Assembly (NCBI GenBank): GCA_003427395.1
Contig: BFEA01000162.1
Location: 2,129,251-2,156,839 of the forward strand
Direction of reading: 5' to 3'
DNA from: Chara braunii
Taxonomy: Eukaryota > Streptophyta > Charophyceae > Charales > Characeae
Length of the DNA: 27,589 nucleotides
Positions 19,991-27,589 of this stretch are shown piece after piece; the stretch's first letter is position 1; each line of letters begins with the position of its first letter. Made by a program: the position numbers and the translations under genes. A model generated the notes under the pieces. The model saw only the letters and a program-made list of their open reading frames with translations. It ran no database searches and was not told the DNA's origin.

Positions 19991-21269
19991 AATCGATCTC
20001 ACTCAATGCTTGGTCTTTCTTGGGTATGTCGTTGCTTTGGCCCTATCGATGAGTTACCAAAGTCTCCTTAAATGCCTTGTTTAGTAGTCGCTTCCGGACA
20101 AACGCAAGAGCCGATGTGACAAAAGGTCCGTGTGTAGCCCTCTGAGTGTTCCTTGGTTGGGGAGCTCCTGTAACCTAACCTCGGTCGTGTACGCCCCCCC
20201 TTCCCTAGGATCGTAGCCAGATATTTAGTGACCAAAACCGTAGTCTCTCCTAGGTCGTGACACTCTTCACCACTTGTGATGATGGCCTAGGCGCTCACGC
20301 CGGGCGCGCGAGCGCGGGCTTCTTTGTCGTGGTCGATGAGCTATGGCTGCTTCGTCGTAGGTGGTGTCACTGCTCCTGGTACGGGCGAGGCGCGCTAGGC
20401 GCGGTGCTCGCCGTTTTTTGAAAACTAGAGAATCGAACGCGGACGGGAAAAAAATTAGCGCTGCTCTGCGCTAACCAAGAGGCGCGGGCGCTGCTCCTGA
20501 AGGGGGCGTTTCTGGGAAAAAAAAAATAAAAAAAAAATAAAAGAAAAAATATATAAAAAGAAAAGAGCCCAGATTTTGGTGAGCTTGTATGCAAAATTAA
20601 TATGGGCATACATTGTGAAGGGCTCATTGTCACAGACTAGGAGATCCTTCAAACAAACAACAGCAGCTTTTCAAAGTCCAAATCATGTGCATGGATGTGT
20701 GCATATATGGGACCCTGTGGGGGGGCAGCAACTACTGCTGACTATTGAAGAATGTGTTTCCTGAGGCAAATGGAATCTTACCTCATGGAGCCTTCCCTCC
20801 ATCACTTGTCTCTCCTCCATAACCCTGCACTTAAAGAAACAAAATGGACAAAAAGTTCCACCAACAGAAGAAGTCAGCATATCATTGGTGGCAGATTCTG
20901 CTCGTATGCTTTGCGTCATAGTCACACATATATAGCCACACATTTTCTCTCACAATGTATGGCATAAAAAATGATCTGCATGGCCCCTGGAGAAGTCGTG
21001 TTAGCAGTTACTATCAAGACCTTTTCAATCCATCAGCTACAGAAAGGCACTACCCTAATGCTAACTCATGACCAATGCGATGAACTTTTCTTAAACTGAA
21101 ATGACCCACCGACACAGACTGAGAACACTGCTGATTTCTGGGATTTGCCAGTGGAATGTATGCCTTGCTGAGATTCCCGCATTCTGCTGTGATTTCTAAG
21201 TCTGTGTGTGTGCGAGCCTGTCTGAGTGCTTGTCGGCGTAAGTGTGTGTGACCCGCAAGTTTACTTGTT
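19991..21269. other. Intergenic DNA with an A-rich block after GC-rich sequence
   Basis: 20280-20515 is GC-rich and includes a hairpin TTAGCGC-6 bases-GCGCTAA at 20455-20474. An A-rich block at 20517-20563 follows, which could be a retroposon tail. 20580-21269 shows no recognisable coding sequence or RNA gene. Pol III box matches were too weak to call a SINE. Confidence 0.4.
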
Positions 21270-21329
21270 GGTTGGGAGGCCCCACAGGGCCCGTACTTAC
21301 CCGTGGCCGTGACTTTGAGGGTTGCAGCG

Positions 21330-21685
21330 GGAAAAACACTCAAGTAGCGGGGGTAGGCCCGGGACACTTAGAGCAGCAGGAAAAACGCTCAAGTAGCAGG
21401 TAGGCCGGTACCACTCAAGTAGTGGTAGAAGTGTTGAGTACTTGAGGCCGAGCAGAAGAAGACAAAAAGTTGGCATTTTTAGAGGCCCAATAGCGGTAGG
21501 CTAGAGGTAGGCTGGTACCTGTCCAAGTAGCCTGAGTCTAGGGCCTGTACGGACGATACCAGAGCCTGCAATGATATTTCCCTCCGAAAGGGAGGAGGTA
21601 CCAGTTGCTGGGGGGCCGTGCGGCCTAGGAAGTCACCGCCCAAGAGGCAAGTAGGCCGCTATATCTTCGAGAGGAGCAAGTAGCT
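21330..21685 (+). repeat. Short interspersed CTCAAGTAG-type repeats
   Basis: CAAGTAG occurs at about 21340, 21391, 21415, 21524, 21652 and 21677. Two of the sites sit in a ~55-bp imperfect tandem unit (GCAGCRGGAAAAACRCTCAAGTAGC). No gene recognised between 21270 and 22200. Confidence 0.6.
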
Positions 21686-22099
21686 CCTCCTCATTTGTGG
21701 TGTTCAAGGATTGGGGACATACTGTTGGAGCCAAGCGCTGGACTTGGAGCGCTGCCTGGAGGAAGGAGAGCAGCTGGGCGCTCAGCCTGGCTATGGCGAG
21801 CAGTCCAGCCTGAGGAGGAGGAAGAAGGGGGCAAAGCATCTTCATCACCTTGTTGGGCGCTGCATCTGGAAGGCCCCAGTTGGGGTAGTGCAGCATCAAG
21901 GAAGCTTGAGCAGAGTCAGGCATGGTGGCCCGATGAGCAGCGACATAGCTGCTTTGTGTTGTCCTTTGCACAAGAGGGCCGAGCCCTTAGTAGTCCGCCA
22001 TAGCCTTGGCATGTGAGAGGAGGAAGAAGGGGGAAGCCATGGCTATGGTGGACCTGTTGTTGTGCTAGTAGTAAGAGGGAACTTCGGATATTGATTCTG

Positions 22100-22378
22100 G
22101 TTCATCCACTCATTGTTATTATTATTATTTGGAAGAAGAATAAGATTGGCGAAGTCAAGGAGGAGGAGGATGGTGGAGAGAGAAGGGGAATTTGTCATTG
22201 GTCTTGCTGGTGTACAGCTTCTTCTTCTTCTTCTTCTTCTTCTTCTTCTTCTTCTTCTTCTTCTTCTTTCTCTCTTCTTTGGTCTCTATCTCTTTGCAAG
22301 TGCTTTCATTTCTTTCGCAATTGGGTGCCATTGTCTTTCATGTGAATTTGCACTTTGGGAATGACCAGGATCGTAACA
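22100..22378 (+). repeat. Possible 3' end of a third LTR (element D)
   Basis: The sequence ends GACCAGGATCGTAACA at 22378 and is followed by a primer-site-like sequence. It contains a CTT tract, as the A/B LTRs do. The 5' border is not established; TGTTACTGGTCC at 19283 would give a matching terminus but a 3.1-kb LTR. Confidence 0.35.
22218..22268 (+). repeat. CTT microsatellite (about 17 units)
   Basis: CTT repeats with a short T/C-rich extension. The open frames across it (poly-Ser, poly-Leu, poly-Phe) are artefacts of the repeat. Confidence 0.97.
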
Positions 22379-22380
22379 AT

Positions 22381-22392
22381 TAGTATCGGAGC
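22381..22392 (+). promoter_or_regulatory. Primer-binding-site-like sequence
   Basis: TAGTATCGGAGC matches the initiator Met tRNA site TGGTATCAGAGC at 10 of 12 bases and lies two bases after a CA end, the same spacing as in element B. No gag or pol follows. Confidence 0.45.
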
Positions 22393-22424
22393 GGACTTTC
22401 TAGCTGGCTAGAGGTGTTGAACTA

Positions 22425-22492
22425 CCCTAACCCTAATTCCGAATTAGGTTAGGGCTAACCTAAACTTGGATTAGGGTTGGAAGTTAGGGTTA
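22425..22492. repeat. Telomere-like CCCTAA/TTAGGG motifs in a near-palindrome
   Basis: CCCTAACCCTAATTC (22425-22439) is followed after one base by GAATTAGGTTAGGG (22441-22454), its reverse complement but for one missing G. Further TTAGGGTT motifs follow to 22492. It is too short and degenerate for a true interstitial telomere array. Confidence 0.7.
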
Positions 22493-23261
22493 AGTGGGGC
22501 AGCAAGGTATGTGGATGCTGCCCCCACCTGGTTAGGTCATGTAGGGTCGACATCAGACCTGACCAGGTTGCTTGCGTGATTGTATGGGGTGGCGGGACAC
22601 AATGGAGGTTGATTGAAGTGAGCGAGAGGGAGTAGAGAGTAAGAGGCACTCACACCTGGAATCTGGACTTCAAGAAGACATTGAGCGACTTATGGGCTTC
22701 CCCTCAAGAGGGAGACTTGGTAGGAGGCTGCCATATCTGCATTGAAGGGCTGCAAGTTGCTAATTTGATCGTCAACATCGACGGAGGATCCGGTGTTGTA
22801 ACATGGGTGTAGGAGAGCCCTCTTAGTCATGCTAGGAGACTTCGTGTAGTGGTAGCTAGGGGTCAGGAGGACCAATGAAAGAGGGGGGTGAGTCTTTATT
22901 CCATCTTTGGAGGCCGGGACTCACAGGTAAGTGATGTGTGACTTGGGTATGCCCACGGGAGGTTGCTTGGTTCTTCATGGCCTGTTGGGGTGTACTGGGC
23001 TCTTTTCCTCCTCTTGGTGGTCTTGGTTGTGTGTGTGAGCATGTGGATTTCTTTCTGTCCTGAGGGATGGATGGATGATGTATCTTGTTCTCAATGACAT
23101 ATCTTTGTACAGTGCATTGTCTTTTCACTCCTGAATGGCTGTAGGAGTAGGTTCTTGCTGAAAGTTATCTTTTCCTTTTCAGTACGGCAGAGGCGGTTGG
23201 GACCGTCTTGGGACACCCTTCTGATGGGTCCTGGTCCATTACCTACTTGGGACTCTTTGTG
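22493..23261 (+). other. Unrecognised sequence containing a candidate intron (22927-23182)
   Basis: A perfect donor CACAG|GTAAGT opens at 22927, and an acceptor CTTTTCCTTTTCAG|TA closes at 23182 (256 bp) with a branch-like GCTGAAA upstream. Reading across, a small frame starting ATG at 22875 stays open through the junction to a TGA about 43 codons on. No protein family is recognised. The rest of the segment shows nothing. Confidence 0.3.
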
Positions 23262-23341
23262 ACTCAGTGGCACCAGGTCCAATGGGATAGGACCCTTCGG
23301 CACTCAGTGGGACCAGGCCCAATGGAATAGGACCCTTCGGC
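23262..23341 (+). repeat. 40-bp tandem duplication
   Basis: Two units, 23262-23301 and 23302-23341, both ACTCAGTGG.ACCAGG.CCAATGG.ATAGGACCCTTCGGC, with three differences. Confidence 0.92.
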
Positions 23342-24870
23342 CCCAAATCTGTTGCCCTCAGTTGCATTTCTTTGCTGTGTTGAAACTGGGGGACACACGG
23401 CTAGTAGGGACATTCCTTTCAAGGGGATCTTGACTGGTCTTACTGCATGTTCTCACACGCTGCCTCGTGTCTGGCTTGGGGACCATCTACACCCCTTGAA
23501 ATCTCCATTGTTTCAGTTAGTTTTCTTTCGTCTGACTTATTCATGGTACATGTTCCATGTTGGGTTAGACAAGAGGGGATCTCTAGTCCGGTGGGGCAAC
23601 TAATCAGCGGCTACCAAAAGGAGGCGAGGCAGCAAGCGCAATGGCCGCTGAGGTGAGGCACCGCGCCACGCGCGTATCGCACCAGCATGCAGGAGTGTGT
23701 CGCTGGCGGTGTGGGAGCGAGTTTCCTGCAGGGTTTCTTGGCGCTGCCGGCGAGCGCGTTTGCAGGCGTGGAGGGGACGCGGTCCTGGTTGTGTGCGTGA
23801 GCACATTTGGCAATGTCAGCAGGTGGCGGAGTGGAGCACGTGGCTGGCGCTGGTGGCTATGCGGGCACCGCTGGGTGTGCGATGGTGCACAGCTGGCGAG
23901 CGGACAGACGTGGTGCTGGAATATGCATGCTGACTGGCCATGCCGCCATGTCAGCATTGCTCAGGCGACAATGCAGGCATCTCAAGCTCTGGCGGGTGGT
24001 GCTTAATTTCGGCTGATTGATGAGATGTCACTGGATGGCGAGAAGGAAGATAGAAACACGTCACTTGTTGACTCCCGGCTTTTGAAAGCACACAAGTGCC
24101 ATCTCTATGCTTCGTGCTCCATTTGAGTATTGCTGCAGGCTAGCATGTCAGATGGAGGGGGGCTTGCTTTTATGTAAGTGTAGTCTCTTGAGTAATCACT
24201 CTCTCTCTTTATCTCGCGAGTTATAGTGGAGGGAGGTCGGCTGTTGCGAGGGGGAGAAGAGGAGGGTGTGTCACGGGAAGTGGGAGGAGGATCGTCAGGA
24301 GGCAGTGAGTGAGGAGTTGTCGAGGAGAAGTCCACGCGTCAGCAAGATTTCGTCAGACAAAGATAGGGCTTCTACTTGGGGATTTTTTTTCATCATCTAC
24401 TCGTTCTTGTGATATTCTCAGTCTATCAGCATCATCTGGAATTACCCTAGCTACATCATCATCATCATTATCATTACTTTCATCAACATCATCGTCTCCA
24501 TCGCTAAGGGCAGTCATCTTCAGAAGATCATCAGTTTCAGTGTCAGCATCACTACAACGTCCTCGTCTTCAACATCATTGTGGGTAACATCTCTTCTCTT
24601 CTCTTTTCGCTAGAAGTCCTTCCCTCCTCCTCCTCCTCGGTAGCTTCATCGCATTCTCTCCTCTCGTTTCCCTTTCTATTCATCCCCCACCTTCTGTCCT
24701 TCACTCACTCTTTGTCTCGGCATTTCTTTCTGACATCCAGCTCTCAACTGATTTTTCTCTTCGGGGGAAGAACAAAGGGGGGGATGGGTGTGATGTTAGG
24801 AGGAGGTGCAAGAGGGAAGATTGTGAGGGGCGTGGGGGATATGGAAGAAAAGAGAAAACGAAGGGGGTGG
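23342..24870. other. Intergenic DNA, no recognised gene
   Basis: 23640-24010 is GC-rich and holds a 121-codon + strand frame (23641-24006) rich in Trp, Cys, Arg and Gly with no recognisable domain; opposite-strand frames are equally open, which argues against coding. 24450-24580 is CATCAT/TCATCA-rich. 24590-24870 is a C/T-rich then G/A-rich stretch. Confidence 0.5.
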
Positions 24871-25404
24871 GAGAAGAAGTCGGCCAAGGTGGTTAGGATT
24901 GATGGTATCTGGGGGAAAGAGATAGGGGTTGTTAACGTTCTTATTATGGTCACGAATTTTGCCATTTAGTAATCCCGGCAAGTATATTAATCATCATACA
25001 CATCATCATCCTAATCACCAATTTACTCTTTCATCTAAAATAATATCCTAATTAAATAATAAATATCCAATTTAATTTCCTAAATAATATTCCTGATTAT
25101 TCCAGAATCATTCTCAGAATCATCATAACTCTCAACTGAGAAGAAGTCAGGCAAGGTGGTTGGGATTGATGGTATCTGGGGGAAAGAGATAGCGGTTGTT
25201 AACGTTTTTATTATGGTCACGAATTTTGCCATTTAGTAATCTCGACAAGTATATTAATCATCATACACATCATCATCCTAATCACCAATTTACTCTTTCA
25301 TCTAAAATAATATCCTAATTAAATAATAAATATCCAATTTAATTTCCTAAATAATATTCCTGATTATTCCAGAATCATTCTCAGAATCATCATAACTCTC
25401 AACT
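24871..25404 (+). repeat. 267-bp tandem duplication
   Basis: Units 24871-25137 and 25138-25404 are equal in length, with about seven base differences, all in the first ~110 bases; the last ~155 bases are identical. The content is AT-rich and non-coding. Confidence 0.97.
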
Positions 25405-26010
25405 CCTAGAACTAAGCGGATCGGTATTTTTTAATACCTAAATTCCTAAATTTAGAATCTCTGAATCTACAATTTGTATCACTTTCCATGTTTTATCTTC
25501 GCTGCATTTGCTTCCATAACCTGACTCTTATCCAATTCCATTGCAGAATTCTCGTCTTTGAAAATTACTCGAAATTTCTTCGGCGTATTTTTTTTGGTTC
25601 GAAATGTCAGTTGTGTTCCTCGTATCTATATTCTCCTCTCTAAGTATCGACGTTTATTTCTGATGGATGGAAGGTGGGGTGAACAGGGGAGAGCTTCGCT
25701 CTGTAGGGGCGACACAAGGAAGGAGGTGAAGCCCTGGAGGGAATGAGAGCAGAACTAGTGGGTTGCCTTATTCTGGGGTTGGGGTGGGGGTACTCACACC
25801 AGCGGAAGCAGATTAGGGTAAAAGGTGGGCAGAGGCATACTTTGGGAGGGAACTGTATGCCTTAGTGGGATAAGGGTGGGGAAGGTGGGACTGTCCCAAG
25901 TTGGGGCGGTGATGGGTTGCCTGCAATCTGGGTAATCCGTTTCGGCGGAGGCAGCGTTGGGACAGGATGGAAAGGAGGGGAGGGAGGAGATTAATCTTAG
26001 GTGTAAGCAC
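25405..26010. other. Intergenic DNA, no recognised gene
   Basis: 25410-25650 is AT-rich; 25660-26000 is G-rich with many GGGTGGGG runs. No coding or RNA feature seen. Confidence 0.5.
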
Positions 26011-26880
26011 TAATTATGCTATATCAAGCTTACCTGTTTTTTTGTAATCCTAGGCGATATCTGGTTTTCCCTTTATATAAAATACATGGTTTTAGAGAAG
26101 GTAGAATCCTGACAGATGTTTGCAAAGCCATTGTGTTTCGGGCTCTTGGTTTGCCGATGCGAGAACGACGCTGGCCGGTGCTGGGGCGTTAGCCCTGTGA
26201 CGTGTTGGTAGCAGGAGCGTGAGGTCTGGTAGAGAGATCTAGGGATTAGTCGAGGGAGGAAGGCGATCCAGTGGCGAACTGGGGGGGGTCAGCCTTGACG
26301 ACCTAAAGGGCCGGGTATAGTCTTGGTGGCAAGATCACATCAGCTGTGACTGGCATTGGTTAGGAAAGTATTGTCTCTGGGGTTGTGTGTTTGGTATAAG
26401 GGATGACTAGGTTTGCTTAAAAAAAAAAAAGAATCCCATAGTTTTTAATCATGTTATATTAAGCTTTCTGGTGTTCTGAAAATTTTAGCAGCATCTGGCC
26501 TTCTTCCTCATTCGGGATACAGAGATGGTCGAACCTGGACTGATGTCTACAAAGTTGCTTTGTTGTGTGCCCCTGGTTTGTCAATGCAAGAATGACGCTG
26601 GCCGGAGTAAGGGCGTTGCCCTGTAACCTGCAAATGGCAGGAGTGTGAGGCCTTGTAGAGAGATATGGGGTTTGCTGAGGGAGGAAGGCAATCTAGTGGC
26701 GAACTGGGGAGGGCTCCCATGACAACCAATGGGGCCGGGATAATCTAGGTGGCGAGAAGAGGTCGGCTATGGTTGACTTTGGTCAGGTTGGTATTGTCTC
26801 TGAGTTGCAATGTCCTGGTACACGGAGGGCTAGGAGTTGTTCTAGAATTAGGAGGCCATAATTGTTGATATAACATAGTC
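26011..26880 (+). repeat. Diverged tandem repeat, ~430-bp unit (two units plus a start)
   Basis: Unit 1 begins TAATTATGCTATATCAAGC at 26011, unit 2 TAATCATGTTATATTAAGC at 26446, and a third start TAATTGTTGATATAACATAG lies at 26859. Shared internal landmarks include ATCTGG, GACGCTGGCCGG, TAGAGAGAT, GAGGGAGGAAGGC and AGTGGCGAACTGGG. Unit 1 has an A12 run at 26419-26430. No protein is recognised. Confidence 0.85.
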
Positions 26881-26932
26881 TTCTATATTTTTATATACAC
26901 TATTCATCATCATCATCATTAGCATTATCATC

Positions 26933-27025
26933 ATTAGTATGATTATCTCACATTTCACATAGAATCAGCAGGCGTTCANATTAGTATGATTATCTCACAT
27001 TTCACATAGAATCAGCAGGCGTTCA
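26933..27025. repeat. 46-bp exact duplication around a single N (assembly join)
   Basis: 26933-26978 and 26980-27025 are identical, separated by one N at 26979. Two contig ends with an unmerged overlap would give exactly this. Confidence 0.9.
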
Positions 27026-27269
27026 CCATCATCATCGTCATCATCATCATCATATGAGGGACGCTGAGCCCGATTCTCAGCAAGTTGGGTTCGGTCACTC
27101 CGAGTAGACTGTGAGGACCCCGACCTCAATTTTCTTATTGGTAATATAAACTAGCTAAGCGCCCGCGGTGCGGGCAGTGCGGGCAATGCCCGCAAAAAAA
27201 AAAACACAAAAAGTTAGGCCCAAACCAACTACTAAATTTCAGCATTGTTAACGAATTCAAGAAATGGAA

Positions 27270-27368
27270 CACACATAGAGAGACAGAGAAAGGGAGAGAG
27301 AAAGAGAGAGGGAGAGAGGAGAGAGAGAGATAGAGAGACACAGATAGAGAGAGACAGGGGAGAAAGAA
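27270..27368 (+). repeat. GA-rich microsatellite
   Basis: AGAGAG repeats with scattered C, T and GGG interruptions. The highly charged Arg/Glu frame across it is a by-product. Confidence 0.93.
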
Positions 27369-27381
27369 CAGAAGAATGCGA

Positions 27382-27589
27382 TTGGAGTGGCTTGGTCGGA
27401 AGGTGCCTGAAGTGGCTCGATCGGTAGGTGCTTGGATTGGCTCGGTCGGTAGGTGCCTGGAGTGGGTCCGTGGGTAGTTGCTTGGAGTGACTCGGTATGT
27501 AGGTGCTTGGAGTGGCTCGGGGTGTAGGTGCTTGGAGTGGCCCAGTCGGTAGGTGCTTGGAATGACTCGGTCGGTAGGTGCTTGGAGTG
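27382..27589 (+). repeat. 25-bp minisatellite
   Basis: Units begin AGGTGC at 27401, 27426, 27451, 27501, 27526, 27551 and 27576, with AGTTGC at 27476, so the period is exactly 25 with no indels. The consensus is close to AGGTGCTTGGAGTGGCTCGG plus TCGGT. The array runs out of the window. Confidence 0.96.

Larger units (their letters stand above)
27151..27589 (-). mobile_element. Helitron-like element, 3' end (body runs off the window)
   Basis: On the - strand the sequence ends with hairpin GCCCGC-ACC-GCGGGC (27175-27161), then GCTTAG and CTAG at 27154-27151, followed by T. A GC-rich hairpin a few bases before a terminal CTRR, inserted between A and T, is the Helitron 3' signature. A second hairpin, GCGGGC-ATT-GCCCGC (27193-27179), lies just inside. 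The 5' TC end and any Rep-helicase gene lie outside the window, so this may be non-autonomous. The interior here is purine-rich repeats and a minisatellite. Confidence 0.65.

Noticed and set aside
20430-20475. tRNA-derived SINE on the - strand (A-box and B-box-like sequences)
   Set aside because: The B-box-like GTTCGATTC is plausible, but the A-box match is poor, the spacing is short and the A-rich tail is on the opposite strand.
19283-22378. A 3.1-kb LTR from TGTTACTGGTCC to GACCAGGATCGTAACA
   Set aside because: The termini are roughly inverted, but nothing else ties the two ends together and the interior looks heterogeneous; mentioned only as a hypothesis.
22013-22383. Frames with poly-Ser, poly-Leu and poly-Phe
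   Set aside because: These are the three readings of the CTT microsatellite.
23641-24006. 121-codon + strand open frame
   Set aside because: GC-rich composition leaves several frames open on both strands, the product is Trp/Cys/Arg-rich, and no domain is visible.
27179-27204. GC hairpin followed by A run, resembling a bacterial terminator
   Set aside because: The context is eukaryotic; the paired hairpins plus CTAG fit a Helitron end better.
1-27589. CRISPR array, rRNA or tRNA genes
   Set aside because: No regularly spaced repeat-spacer pattern, no rRNA core motifs, and no cloverleaf with A and B boxes was found; the tandem repeats present have no unique spacers.

Overview
The window reads as repeat-dense nuclear DNA of a plant-lineage eukaryote. 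No intact host gene was recognised. Support comes from Ty3/gypsy chromovirus-type retrotransposons with initiator-Met-type primer sites (TGGTATCAGAG and a variant), GT-AG intron signals, a Helitron-like end, long microsatellites, and no bacterial-style gene packing. A charophyte alga such as Chara would fit the large, retrotransposon-rich style, but that is inference from general appearance only.

Layout. (1) 1-3909 and 12622-14763 are the two halves of one decayed Ty3/gypsy element on the + strand (element A): LTR remnant, gag zinc knuckle, protease, RT, RNase H, integrase, chromodomain-like tail, polypurine tract and 3' LTR. (2) 3910-12617 is a second, complete-length but dead Ty3/gypsy element on the - strand (element C), nested inside the integrase gene of A. 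It has two LTRs of 918 and 933 bp, PBS, gag, protease, RT, RNase H, integrase, chromodomain-like tail and PPT. A CTCG target duplication flanks it. Taking C and one CTCG away puts the A integrase frame back in register with exactly 35 residues between the second Asp and the Glu. (3) 13579-14763 is the 3' LTR of A, but a primer-binding site follows it and a gag of the same family lies at 17241-18985, so it also looks like the 5' LTR of a third copy (element B) that has lost pol. Two LTR copies of this family carry matched splice donor and acceptor signals, suggesting an intron inside the LTR. (4) 14827-17214, the region between the B primer site and gag, holds a 295-bp GATT array, AT-rich DNA and clusters of TGACGTGG/CCACGTCA motifs. 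(5) 19000-27150 is intergenic or unrecognised repeat DNA: a purine-rich tract, a possible third LTR end with a PBS-like site at 22381, telomere-like motifs, a 267-bp tandem duplication, a ~430-bp tandem repeat, and a 46-bp exact duplication around a single N that looks like an assembly join. (6) 27151 to the end is the 3' end of a Helitron-like element on the - strand with a 25-bp minisatellite inside it.

Every coding region seen is a transposon pseudogene with stops and frameshifts. The order of events readable from the sequence is: A (and B) inserted, then C inserted into A, then all decayed. I found no convincing previously undescribed gene system. The items most worth a second look are the integrase-splitting insertion with a 4-bp duplication, the possible LTR intron, the tandem A/B arrangement sharing one LTR, and the Helitron terminus.
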